From Anaerotignum sp. (GTDB lineage Bacteria; Bacillota; Clostridia; Lachnospirales; Anaerotignaceae): a DNA stretch of 11,863 bases. Positions 5,231 through 11,863 of this stretch are shown here, one piece after another. A model generated the notes under the pieces. That model had not been told where the DNA came from. It ran no database searches and was given only the letters and a program-made list of their open reading frames with translations. The DNA lies in assembly GCA_017442465.1 (NCBI GenBank), contig JAFRZQ010000243.1, forward strand, positions 1 through 11,863, written 5' to 3'. The translations under genes and the position numbers were made by a program. How positions within the stretch are numbered: the first letter of the stretch is position 1; every line of letters begins with the position of its first letter.

Positions 5231-6571
5231 ATGAATAAAGAAACAAATCTGGCATGGGTAGGCAGAGATGAAAGCGTAATCGCACCTTGTCAACACCTGT
5301 CTTATTTCCCTATGACGATCGATCATATTGAACATGATATGATCTATGACGTAGAAGGCAATTCCTACATTGACTTCCTGTCCAGTGCGTCTTCTCTGAA
5401 TCTGGGCAGCTGTAATTCTTTGATCACAAATGCTGTAAAAGAACAGCTGGATAAATATTCTCAGTACACCATCGTATATACATACGGCAAACCTGCAGTA
5501 GAATATGCAGAAAGACTGGCTTCTGTATATCCTGGCAAGATTCCTGTAAAAGTGGCTTTTGGCAACTGTGGTTCTGATGCCAACGATGCAGCAGTAAAAT
5601 TCTGCCGTGCTTACACAAAGAGAACAAAAATCATCACATTCATCAATGGCTATCACGGCAGCACATACGGTTCTATGTCTATGTCCATGGTAACAACAAA
5701 GATGCGTGCAAAAATGGGTCCTACACTGCCTGATATCTATTGCTTCCCTTTCTATGATGAAACCATTGGTGATGCAAGATGTGAAAGAGAATGTGTAGCC
5801 GATCTTGAAAGAGCATTTGATACCTATCTGGATCCTGAAGAAGTAGCAGCGGTGATCATTGAACCCATTCAGGGCGATGCAGGTTTGCTGCCTGCCCATA
5901 AGATCTTCATGAAAAAACTGTATGAACTGTGTCAGAAATACGGCATCATGTTCATTGCAGAAGAAGTACAGCAGGGGTTCTACCGCAGCGGTAAGTTCTG
6001 GTCCATCGAACATTATGATATCATTCCCGATGGCATCATTATGGGTAAATCTGCCGGCGCAGGTTTCCCTTTGGGTGCTTTTATCGGCAAAGCGGAAATG
6101 ATGGACGTTCTTCCTGCACCTGCACACCTGTTCACACTGAGCGGTAACGCTGTTTCCTGTGCAGCAGGTATTGCACAGTTTGACTATATGCAGTCTGAAG
6201 AATTCCAGAATATTCTGAAGGAAAATACAAAGATCATGAATGACTGTCTGGCTGATATCTGCAAAAAACACCCTGATGTAGCATTCAGCACTAGCGGCAT
6301 TGATATGTCCAAAGCATTGGTAATTAAGAAGAGAAATGAAAACGGCAATATGGTTCCCGATCCTGATGGTGCGTATAAGATCCTGTTCCGTGCTTTCGAA
6401 AAAGGTCTGCTGGTCATCTCTTTGGCGGGCAATAGACTGCGTCTGCAGCCACCTCTTAACATTAAACCTGAAAACCTGAAACGCGGCTTTGAAATTATTG
6501 AAGAAGCAATTGTTGATTATAAAGCAGGTCTGATCACAGATGAATGCCTGAAATATCGTAACGGCTGGTAA
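5231..6571 (+). CDS. Class III PLP-dependent aminotransferase or amino-acid racemase/epimerase
   Basis: This encodes a 446-residue fold-type I PLP enzyme of the class III aminotransferase family (GabT, ornithine aminotransferase, and the isoleucine 2-epimerase relatives). Visible motifs are FGNCGSDANDAAVK (110-123, phosphate cup), GYHGSTYG (140-147), IIEPIQGDAG (209-218), EEVQQGFYRSGKF (244-256), and GKSAGAGFPLGAF (272-284) with Lys273 as the Schiff-base lysine. TLSGN (302-306) follows. The residue contacting the pyridine nitrogen, normally Asp in DEVQ, is Glu244 here. Start ATG 5231 follows AGGAG at 5218-5222 with 8 nt; a GTG at 5222 overlaps that site. The gene stands alone, between its own promoter and a terminator shared with the convergent glycerate kinase gene. 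The substrate cannot be assigned: transaminase, racemase and epimerase activities all occur in this family. Confidence 0.88.
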   Translation: MNKETNLAWVGRDESVIAPCQHLSYFPMTIDHIEHDMIYDVEGNSYIDFLSSASSLNLGSCNSLITNAVKEQLDKYSQYTIVYTYGKPAVEYAERLASVYPGKIPVKVAFGNCGSDANDAAVKFCRAYTKRTKIITFINGYHGSTYGSMSMSMVTTKMRAKMGPTLPDIYCFPFYDETIGDARCERECVADLERAFDTYLDPEEVAAVIIEPIQGDAGLLPAHKIFMKKLYELCQKYGIMFIAEEVQQGFYRSGKFWSIEHYDIIPDGIIMGKSAGAGFPLGAFIGKAEMMDVLPAPAHLFTLSGNAVSCAAGIAQFDYMQSEEFQNILKENTKIMNDCLADICKKHPDVAFSTSGIDMSKALVIKKRNENGNMVPDPDGAYKILFRAFEKGLLVISLAGNRLRLQPPLNIKPENLKRGFEIIEEAIVDYKAGLITDECLKYRNGW

Positions 6572-6581
6572 TTGCTCAATT

Positions 6582-6609
6582 AAAAAACCCCGACTGAGTC
6601 GGGGTTTTT
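6582..6609. terminator. Bidirectional terminator between convergent genes
   Basis: CCCCGAC (6588-6594) pairs with GTCGGGG (6598-6604). The stem is flanked by six A on the left (6582-6587) and five T on the right (6605-6609). It can stop the rightward aminotransferase transcript and the leftward glycerate kinase transcript, lying 11-12 nt from each stop codon. Confidence 0.95.
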
Positions 6610-6620
6610 CTTTTGTCTAT

Positions 6621-7874
6621 TTATTTACAGAGCAGGAGATACAGGTCATTTACGTTTGTTCCTGTAGGACCCGTTACAATGAGAGCATTGGCTTCCGCCA
6701 GTGCGCAGTTAGAATCATTTTCTGCCAGAACAGCGGAAATGGAAATACCTTTTTCAGCAAGGATCGTTTTAGTGCTGCCGTCCACGATACCGCCTGCAGC
6801 GTCTGTGGGACCATCTGTACCATCAGAACCAACAGCAGCCACAATCACACCTTCCATACCACTGATACCTTCAGCAGCAGAAAGAGCAAGCTCCTGATTT
6901 CTGCCGCCTTTGCCTTTGCCTGTAATGTGAACGATGGTTTCGCCGCCGCAGATGACAGCGCACGGAGGTTTCAGGGGCAGACCGTCCTTTTGGATGGTTT
7001 TTGCGATAGAAGCAAGGAATTTACCTGCTTCCTTTGCTTCGCAGTCCAGCATATTTGTCAGGATCAATGGTGTATATCCGAGGGATGCCGCTGTTTTTGC
7101 TGCATCTTCACAAAGTTGTGTGACACTGCCCGTGATTTCCATTGTTACATTGGAAAGGCATTTAGGGGTTTCCTTTTTCAACTGGTTTTTCATTGTATCA
7201 GTCAGCTTGAGGCCATATTTTTCTACTACAGCAAAAGCTTCTTCGGAAGTAGAAGTGTCGGCACATGCGGGGCCAGAAGCGATGGAATCGGGTCTGTCGC
7301 CTAAAATATCGCTAAGGGCAATGCAGTATACTTTTGCAGGGGAACAAAGTTCAGCAAATCTGCCGCCTTTTACGGCGGAAAGGTGTTTGCGGATGGTATT
7401 CATTTCCACAATATCTGCGCCGCACTTTAACATCTGGTCTGTGATATCCAGAAAATCATCCAGTGTCAGATCACCTGCAGGACTTTCAAAAAGTGCAGAA
7501 CCGCCGCCGGAAACCAGGAAAAAGACGATATCTTTTTCTGTCAGATCAGAGACGGCATCAATGATCTTTTTTGTTCCGCTGATGGTATTTTCATCAGGAA
7601 GGGGATGCCCGGCTTCCAGAATAGTAAATCCCGGGATTTCGCCCTGCGAATGATCGTATTTTGTCAGAACGATGCCTGTGTCGATCTTATGCGGGATATT
7701 TTCTGCTGCAGCTCTTGCCATATTCCACGCAGCTTTACCGATAGAAACCACAATGACTTTTCCTTCGAAGTCAAAATGTTTGCCATGGATGGCTTTTTTA
7801 ACAGCTTCATCGGGCAGGGATGCCTGAATTGCGTCCAGAAGGATTTTTCTGGCATCTGTTTGAAATGTATTCAT
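6621..7874 (-). CDS. Glycerate 2-kinase (DUF4147/MOFRL family)
   Basis: This encodes a 417-residue protein of the family that phosphorylates D-glycerate to 2-phosphoglycerate, feeding glyoxylate, serine or sugar-acid carbon into lower glycolysis. Members are often misnamed hydroxypyruvate reductase (TtuD). The N-terminal DUF4147 domain shows SIGKAAW with Lys47, EAGHPLPD (87-94) and the glycine-rich VSGGGSAL (121-128). The C-terminal MOFRL domain (about 300-417) shows CGGET (309-313), GKGGRNQE with Arg325, and GSDGTDGPTDAAGG (349-362). Length is normal for the family. The ATG at 7874 has AGGAGG (complement of 7882-7887) 7 nt upstream. It is transcribed leftward, convergent with the aminotransferase gene. 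Upstream promoter elements are weak: an extended -10-like TGATACACT is the best candidate. The substrate is inferred from family, not tested here. Confidence 0.9.
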   Translation of the reverse strand: MNTFQTDARKILLDAIQASLPDEAVKKAIHGKHFDFEGKVIVVSIGKAAWNMARAAAENIPHKIDTGIVLTKYDHSQGEIPGFTILEAGHPLPDENTISGTKKIIDAVSDLTEKDIVFFLVSGGGSALFESPAGDLTLDDFLDITDQMLKCGADIVEMNTIRKHLSAVKGGRFAELCSPAKVYCIALSDILGDRPDSIASGPACADTSTSEEAFAVVEKYGLKLTDTMKNQLKKETPKCLSNVTMEITGSVTQLCEDAAKTAASLGYTPLILTNMLDCEAKEAGKFLASIAKTIQKDGLPLKPPCAVICGGETIVHITGKGKGGRNQELALSAAEGISGMEGVIVAAVGSDGTDGPTDAAGGIVDGSTKTILAEKGISISAVLAENDSNCALAEANALIVTGPTGTNVNDLYLLLCK

Positions 7875-8175
7875 ATATGGGCCTCCTCCTTTATTTTGAT
7901 TTCTGTTTTTAGTGTATCACAGGCAAACGAAAATAAAAATAGTGTTTTATACAAAGAAAAAGAGAGCCAATGGAAAGGGCTCTCTGATTAAAGGGGAGGG
8001 TATGTATACTATGTCTTTACGCATCCTTATCATTAAGGACATATTCATCATAACCTGTCAATATGAATTTGCTATGACCGAATTGTGAACGTTTTGTAAA
8101 CATTTTGATGTGTTGCAAAAGATACTGTTATTCTTCCTGTTTTCGTGTAAAATGAAGAAGAAAGGAGTGATATAT
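7875..8175. other. 300-nt divergent intergenic region with inverted repeats
   Basis: This stretch separates the divergent glycerate kinase and deacylase genes. Besides the kinase ribosome site (7882-7887) and the leftward terminator at 7955-7985, it holds TCCTTA/TAAGGA (8024-8029/8034-8039, 4-nt loop) and CATATT/AATATG (8040-8045/8060-8065). A minus-strand 28-codon frame (8017-8103) and a plus-strand 25-codon frame (8011-8088, purine-rich AAGGGGAGGG 11 nt upstream) are both too weak to call as genes. No convincing promoter for the deacylase gene was found; a lone TAAAAT (8148-8153) is the best -10. Confidence 0.5.
7955..7985 (-). terminator. Leftward intrinsic terminator without an assigned gene
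   Basis: AGAGAGCC (7961-7968) pairs perfectly with GGCTCTCT (7978-7985) over a 9-nt loop. On the minus strand the stem is followed by a T-rich run (complement of 7954-7960); on the plus strand no T-run follows. It therefore points leftward, yet no recognisable leftward gene lies to its right. Confidence 0.6.
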
Positions 8176-8667
8176 TTGCTTGGAAAACAGGAAATAAGAG
8201 CATTTTTGGATGAAAAAGGCTTGAAATATGAATGGATCGAACATGAAGCAGTTTATACCATCGAAGATATGGTGCGTCTAGGGCTGGAAGAAAATAAGGA
8301 TGTGGCAAAAAATCTTTTCTTAAGAGACCAGAAGGGAAAACGACATTTTCTGATTGTCATCCGCGCGGATAAACAGGCAAATCTGAAAGAACTTGGTGAA
8401 AATCTGGGGATCGGGAAACTTTCCTTTGCCTCTGAAGAACGTCTGGAGAAATATATGAAGCTGAAAAAAGGCGCAGTGACACCTTTGGGAGTATTGAATG
8501 ATGAAAATTGTGCAGTGGAAGTTTTCTTTGATAAAGATTTTTTGGAAATGGAGAAAATCGGCGTGCATCCAAATGAGAACACGGCTTCTGTATATCTGTC
8601 TCCCGATGATTTGCTGAACATCATTCGAGAACATGGGAATTCCCTCGAGATCGTTTCCTTTGCATGA
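8176..8667 (+). CDS. YbaK/PrdX-type prolyl-tRNA deacylase (TTG start)
   Basis: This 163-residue protein belongs to the YbaK/ProX editing family, free-standing hydrolases that remove mischarged amino acid (typically Ala) from tRNA-Pro. Features are an N-terminal helix pair, YTIEDM, the conserved lysine in VAKNLFLRD (Lys45), the GAVTPLGVLND loop (99-109) and GVHPNENTASVYLS (129-142), all characteristic of the PrdX-like branch. The start is TTG at 8176 because AAAGGAG (8161-8167) lies 8 nt before it. The ATG at 8152 precedes that site and has none of its own. The gene ends 20 nt before the miaB -35 box, with no terminator between, so some read-through into miaB is possible. Codon use is less biased than in thrS. 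It fits the tRNA-quality theme of the window. Confidence 0.87.
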   Translation: MLGKQEIRAFLDEKGLKYEWIEHEAVYTIEDMVRLGLEENKDVAKNLFLRDQKGKRHFLIVIRADKQANLKELGENLGIGKLSFASEERLEKYMKLKKGAVTPLGVLNDENCAVEVFFDKDFLEMEKIGVHPNENTASVYLSPDDLLNIIREHGNSLEIVSFA

Positions 8668-8686
8668 TTTTATCACAAAAAATACA

Positions 8687-8715
8687 TTGAGAAGTACTTG
8701 CTTTTATGGTATACT
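8687..8715 (+). promoter_or_regulatory. Promoter of miaB
   Basis: TTGAGA (8687-8692) and TATACT (8710-8715) are each 5/6 to consensus with ideal 17-bp spacing. The predicted start is near 8722. Confidence 0.78.
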
Positions 8716-8723
8716 TAAATGTA

Positions 8724-8751
8724 CTTGTGGAAAGAATGTCCTTTCTGCAAG
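8724..8751 (+). other. Hairpin at the predicted 5' end of the miaB mRNA
   Basis: Positions 8724-8734 pair with 8741-8751 over 11 pairs (two G-U) around a 6-nt loop. It starts within about 2 nt of the predicted transcript start and is not followed by T residues. A role in mRNA stability is inferred from known 5' stem-loops. Confidence 0.55.
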
Positions 8752-8778
8752 GGGAATACTTATTGGGAGGAAACGACC

Positions 8779-10215
8779 ATGGAAATCAAAGCTGGAACTG
8801 CTGTGAAACCCAGTGAACTGGAACTGGCGAGACAGCTGGAATATATCCGAATCATTCGTGATAAAAACGATGCATTCGAAGCAGAAAATGGCAGAAAGAA
8901 AAAGTTCTATAGCCTTGCAATGGGCTGCCAGATGAACGCTCATGACTCTGAAAAACTGGAAGGCATGCTGTTTGAAATGGGCTTCGAGCCCACAGATGTG
9001 GAAAAAGAAGCAGATTTTATTATCTATAACACATGCTGCGTAAGAGAAAATGCAGAACTGAAGGTATATGGCAAACTGGGCTGGCTGAAGCATTATAAAG
9101 AAACAAAGAATCCGAATGCTATCATTGCTCTCTGTGGCTGTATGATGCAGCAGGAAACTGTCCTGCAGACCTTGCGTCAGAAATACCGCCATGTAGACAT
9201 TGTTTTTGGCACATTCAATCTGTACAAGCTGCCTGAACTGGTAGCGACCCGTATGGAAAGCGACAGAACCGTATATGATATCTGGCAGGAACATCAGGAA
9301 GTGGTGGAAGACCTGCCTATCATCAGACATTTCCCTTATAAGGCGTCTGTAAATATCATGTTCGGCTGTAATAATTTCTGTTCTTACTGCATCGTACCTT
9401 ATGTACGCGGCAGAGAACGCAGTCGTACTCCCGAGGATATTATTGCGGAAGTACGCAAACTGGCAGCAGACGGTGTAAAAGAAGTCATGCTGCTTGGTCA
9501 GAATGTAAATTCTTACGGAAAGAATCTGGACAACCCTGTTTCCTTCGCAGAATTGCTGCGAATGGTAAACGAAGTGGAAGGCATTGAACGCATCCGTTTT
9601 ATGACTTCTCATCCCAAAGATCTTTCCGATGAATTGATAAAGGCGATGGCGGAATGTGATAAGGTATGTAAATATCTGCATCTGCCTGTTCAGAGCGGCA
9701 GCAGTGAGATCCTGCGCCGAATGAACCGCCACTACACCAAAGAATCCTATATGGAGATTGTGCGCAAGGCGAGAGAGGCGATGCCCGGTATTACCCTGAG
9801 CACAGATATCATCGTAGGTTTCCCCGGTGAAACAGAAGAAGACTTCCAGCAGACGCTGGATGTCATCCGTGAAGCACGTTACAGTACAGCTTTCACATTT
9901 ATTTATTCCAAGCGAACAGGAACCCCTGCGGCAGTAATGGAAAACCAGGTGCCCGAAGATGTGGTAAGTGATCGCTTTAACAGAATGCTGGATGTGCTGA
10001 ATCCCATTGTCCATGAAGTTCATGAAGAACAGGTGGGCAAGGTAATGACCGTCTTTGCGGAAGAAGTGAGCAAACAGAACAGCTCTATCCTGACGGGACG
10101 CGCCGACAATAATATGCTGGTGCATTTCCCCGGCACGGAAGATATGATCGGACAGATGGTTTCCGTTAAAATCATCGATAACAAAACATTTTATTTGATT
10201 GGTGAAAGGATTTAA
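8779..10215 (+). CDS. miaB: tRNA-2-methylthio-N6-dimethylallyladenosine synthase
   Basis: MiaB is a radical-SAM methylthiotransferase that converts i6A37 to ms2i6A37 in tRNAs reading UNN codons. The 478-residue protein has a UPF0004 domain with cluster cysteines in MGCQMN (Cys50), NTCCVRE (Cys86) and CGCM (Cys121). The radical-SAM motif CNNFCSYC (Cys197, Cys201, Cys204) follows, and a C-terminal TRAM domain spans about 416-478. MLLGQNVNSYG and LHLPVQSGS are also typical. An N-terminal extension of about 40 residues precedes the first domain, as is common in Firmicutes. The ATG at 8779 follows GGGAGG (8765-8770) with 8 nt; an in-frame ATG at 8719 lies at or before the predicted transcript start and lacks a ribosome site. 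The gene abuts the YlbF/YmcA-family gene (11 nt), and the order miaB-ymcA-like-mutS matches Bacillus. Confidence 0.96.
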   Translation: MEIKAGTAVKPSELELARQLEYIRIIRDKNDAFEAENGRKKKFYSLAMGCQMNAHDSEKLEGMLFEMGFEPTDVEKEADFIIYNTCCVRENAELKVYGKLGWLKHYKETKNPNAIIALCGCMMQQETVLQTLRQKYRHVDIVFGTFNLYKLPELVATRMESDRTVYDIWQEHQEVVEDLPIIRHFPYKASVNIMFGCNNFCSYCIVPYVRGRERSRTPEDIIAEVRKLAADGVKEVMLLGQNVNSYGKNLDNPVSFAELLRMVNEVEGIERIRFMTSHPKDLSDELIKAMAECDKVCKYLHLPVQSGSSEILRRMNRHYTKESYMEIVRKAREAMPGITLSTDIIVGFPGETEEDFQQTLDVIREARYSTAFTFIYSKRTGTPAAVMENQVPEDVVSDRFNRMLDVLNPIVHEVHEEQVGKVMTVFAEEVSKQNSSILTGRADNNMLVHFPGTEDMIGQMVSVKIIDNKTFYLIGERI

Positions 10216-10226
10216 GGTGAACAATT

Positions 10227-10631
10227 ATGGCAACAGTATTTGAAATGGCAAGAGCATTGGGCGAAGAACTGCAGAAAACTCCTCAGGTGGAAGCACTGCT
10301 GGCAGCAAAAGAAGCATACGAAAAAGATCCTGAAGTTTCCAAACTGGTAGCAGAATATACACAGCTGCACTATGATTTCGAAGCTAAAATGCAGCAGGGT
10401 GGTATCGAAATCGAAGAACAGAGAGCATACAACGAAAAAATGAAAGAAATGGGCGAAGCAATCAGAACAAACAAATTGGCTTCCGATCTGTATGTTGCTG
10501 AACAGAACTTCAATAACTTCATGAACGCAGTATTCAACATTATTACAGCTACACTGACAGGTGAAGAACCTGAACAGGCTGGTGGCTGCGATCCCAGCTG
10601 CTGCTCTTCCTGCGGCGGCGGCTGCCACTAA
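10227..10631 (+). CDS. YlbF/YmcA-family regulator (RicA/RicF-like) with cysteine-rich tail
   Basis: This 134-residue, mostly helical protein has a Com_YlbF (DUF964) domain over about residues 3-105. It matches YlbF/YmcA proteins, which with YaaT form the Ric complex that promotes RNase Y mRNA processing in B. subtilis. The position between miaB and mutS mirrors B. subtilis ymcB-ymcA-(cotE)-mutS, favouring the YmcA/RicA role. The last 16 residues carry Cys121, Cys125, Cys126, Cys129, Cys133 and a terminal His134 in a Gly/Ser background. The Ric complex is reported to bind Fe-S clusters, so these are plausible ligands (inference). The ribosome site AAGGTG (10214-10219) overlaps the miaB stop codon, with 7 nt to the ATG, suggesting translational coupling. 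No ordinary terminator follows, only a series of inverted repeats. Confidence 0.85.
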   Translation: MATVFEMARALGEELQKTPQVEALLAAKEAYEKDPEVSKLVAEYTQLHYDFEAKMQQGGIEIEEQRAYNEKMKEMGEAIRTNKLASDLYVAEQNFNNFMNAVFNIITATLTGEEPEQAGGCDPSCCSSCGGGCH

Positions 10632-10874
10632 GGAATTCGCCAAAAACAGGTTTTTGGCGAGGTTAGACAGATGAATAAACAGACGAGTTCCAGCGGCAAA
10701 ATGCCTTGAAACTCGCTGTTTTCCTCAGCAGAAGTGAATTCTGCTTGCGGATTTTATACGGAAAACTCTTTGTTTTCCGTACCTTTCCGCATTTATATTG
10801 AAATTTGATTACCCGAACTCCTTTTCAGGGGTTCGGGTATGCTTGCTAAAAAAGGAGAAGGAGGAAGGACATCC
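10632..10874. repeat. 243-nt intergenic region packed with inverted repeats
   Basis: Five hairpin-forming repeats lie between the YlbF/YmcA-family gene and mutS. They are 10637-10646/10651-10660 (perfect 10 bp, loop CAGG); 10677-10721 (AAACAG/CTGTTT, CGAGTT/AACTCG and GGCA/TGCC arms); 10727-10733/10739-10745 (7 bp); 10746-10791 (outer 6 bp, inner perfect 10 bp at 10757-10766/10772-10781); and 10811-10821/10828-10838 (11 pairs, one G-U). Only the second has even a short T-run after it. A 12-codon frame (10671-10709) after a GAGG is not called as a gene. No clear promoter for mutS was found. Confidence 0.75.
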
Positions 10875-11863
10875 ATGGCGAAGATCACACCCATGATGCA
10901 GCAATACTTTGAAATCAAAGAAAACTATAAGCATTGCCTGCTCTTTTTCCGTTTAGGTGACTTTTATGAAATGTTTTTTGAAGATGCGGTTATTGCATCT
11001 AAGGAACTGGAGATCACTCTGACGGGGAAGGACTGGGGACAGGAAGAAAGAGCCCCCATGTGCGGCGTGCCTTTCCATTCTGCTGATGGTTATATTGCCC
11101 GTCTGGTGGAAAGAGGTTATAAGGTGGCGATCTGCGAACAGGTGGAAGATCCAAAGGCAGCAAAAGGCTTGGTAAAGCGTGATGTTGTCCGCGTGATTAC
11201 GCCCGGTACTGTGGTGGATAATACTGTTTTGGATGAAACCAAGAATAACTACATCCTCTCCGTTTACAGCTCCAATAGTGGTTATGGTATCGCAGTCTGC
11301 GACGTGACCACAGGCGAATTCCAGACAACGGAATTCGGCAGCGTACAGGCGGCAGCAAAAATACTGGATGAAACGGCTCGTTTTTCCCCTGCAGAACTAA
11401 TTTGCAACTATGAGTTTCTGGGAAGTCCTCTGGCGAAGGAAATTGAGCAGAGATTCCGTTTATACCTCAATGATATCGACAGTCGTATGTACGATTATAA
11501 TACTGCAAAGGATGCACTGCTGAAGCATTTCAAGGTGAAAACGCTGGAAGGCTTCGGTTTGAAAAAGAAACTGCTGGCAACAGCGGCTTCCGGTGCGCTG
11601 ATGTGGTATCTGAATGAAACACAGAAAAATGATCTGAGTCATATCTCCAGCCTGAAATATTATACAACCGGTGATTTTATGCTGTTGGACGTTTCCAGCC
11701 GCAGAAATCTGGAACTGACTGAGACCATGCGCGAGAAGAACAAAAAAGGTTCTCTTCTGAGTGTTCTGGATAAGACCCAGACAGCTATGGGGGCAAGACT
11801 TCTGCGCAAATGGGTGGAACAGCCCCTGCTGTCCAAGGATGAGATCAATAAACGTCTGGATGG
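10875..11863 (+). CDS. mutS: DNA mismatch repair protein MutS, N-terminal part (runs off window)
   Basis: MutS recognises base mismatches and small loops after replication and recruits MutL. The frame stays open to the right edge, giving the first 329 residues of a protein usually near 850-880. The mismatch-recognition domain shows FFRLGDFYEMFFEDA with the intercalating Phe30 and its partner Glu32 (the F-x-E motif), then APMCGVPFHSADGY. The connector follows after ICEQVEDPKAAKG (87-99) and VITPGTVVD, which are MutS1-type and separate it from MutS2. The ATPase domain is outside the window. The ATG at 10875 is preceded by AGGAGG (10859-10864) at 10 nt. It follows the miaB unit in the order known from Bacillus; no terminator of standard form separates them, so co-transcription is possible. 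Confidence 0.97.
   Translation, partial: MAKITPMMQQYFEIKENYKHCLLFFRLGDFYEMFFEDAVIASKELEITLTGKDWGQEERAPMCGVPFHSADGYIARLVERGYKVAICEQVEDPKAAKGLVKRDVVRVITPGTVVDNTVLDETKNNYILSVYSSNSGYGIAVCDVTTGEFQTTEFGSVQAAAKILDETARFSPAELICNYEFLGSPLAKEIEQRFRLYLNDIDSRMYDYNTAKDALLKHFKVKTLEGFGLKKKLLATAASGALMWYLNETQKNDLSHISSLKYYTTGDFMLLDVSSRRNLELTETMREKNKKGSLLSVLDKTQTAMGARLLRKWVEQPLLSKDEINKRLD

Noticed and set aside
5204..6271. A 355-codon open frame antisense to the aminotransferase
   Set aside because: Shadow of a well-supported PLP enzyme gene; no recognisable domain.
5231..7874. A functional pathway linking the aminotransferase and glycerate kinase (serine or glyoxylate route)
   Set aside because: The genes are convergent, with separate control and a shared terminator only; the aminotransferase substrate is unknown, so a linked pathway is not supported.
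8011..8088. A 25-codon plus-strand frame after AAGGGGAGGG
   Set aside because: The spacing to the ATG is long (11 nt), a second ATG overlaps the site, the product resembles no family, and a competing frame exists on the other strand.
8704..10224. A 506-codon open frame antisense to miaB
   Set aside because: Same reason: it mirrors miaB, has no motif or ribosome site, and its composition is a codon-bias shadow.
10671..10709. A 12-codon frame (MNKQTSSSGKMP) as a leader peptide for mutS
   Set aside because: It has no run of regulatory codons and overlaps an inverted repeat; a chance frame is more likely.

Overview
The window looks like a chromosomal housekeeping region of a Bacillota (Firmicutes) bacterium, most likely an anaerobic gut-type Clostridia. 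The evidence is a threonyl T-box leader, strong AGGAGG ribosome sites, TTGACA/TATAAT promoters, the infC-rpmI-rplT operon with a Firmicutes-style attenuated leader, MiaB with the NTCCVREN motif, and a miaB-YlbF/YmcA-mutS order like that around ymcB-ymcA-mutS in Bacillus subtilis. The taxon is an inference. I see no mobile element, phage gene, CRISPR array, tRNA or rRNA.

Layout. Positions 1-370 hold the 3' end of trpS and its terminator. Next comes a CorA-family metal-ion channel gene (397-1218), possibly driven by a promoter embedded in the trpS terminator. Positions 1275-1568 hold a promoter and a T-box riboswitch with an ACC (Thr) specifier, controlling thrS (1628-3535). After the thrS terminator, two promoters and a roughly 170-nt leader with tandem terminator-like hairpins (probably an L20 autoregulatory leader) precede infC, rpmI and rplT; infC very probably starts at a non-canonical ATT. 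A class III PLP aminotransferase or racemase gene (5231-6571) has its own promoter containing a perfect 9-bp inverted repeat. It converges on a MOFRL-type glycerate 2-kinase gene (6621-7874, minus strand) across a shared bidirectional terminator. A 300-nt gap follows, holding an orphan leftward terminator. Then come a TTG-started PrdX/YbaK-type prolyl-tRNA deacylase, and miaB with its own promoter and a hairpin at its predicted mRNA 5' end. A YlbF/YmcA-family gene with a cysteine-rich tail is tightly coupled to miaB. A 243-nt intergenic region packed with inverted repeats precedes mutS, which runs off the right end.

How the genes work together. Most genes serve translation: tRNA charging (trpS, thrS), mischarged-tRNA clearance (PrdX-like), initiation and 50S assembly (infC, rpmI, rplT) and tRNA modification (miaB). 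Two translation units carry their own feedback RNA: the T-box senses uncharged tRNA-Thr, and the infC leader probably senses free L20. MutS is DNA mismatch repair. The aminotransferase and glycerate kinase are small-molecule metabolism with no proven link to each other.

The most unusual items are the cluster of five inverted repeats before mutS, the exclusive use of ACA (24 of 24) for Thr in thrS although its T-box reads ACC, a hairpin overlapping the T-box terminator, the ATT start of infC, the operator-like repeat before the aminotransferase, and an Asp-to-Glu change in that enzyme's cofactor motif.
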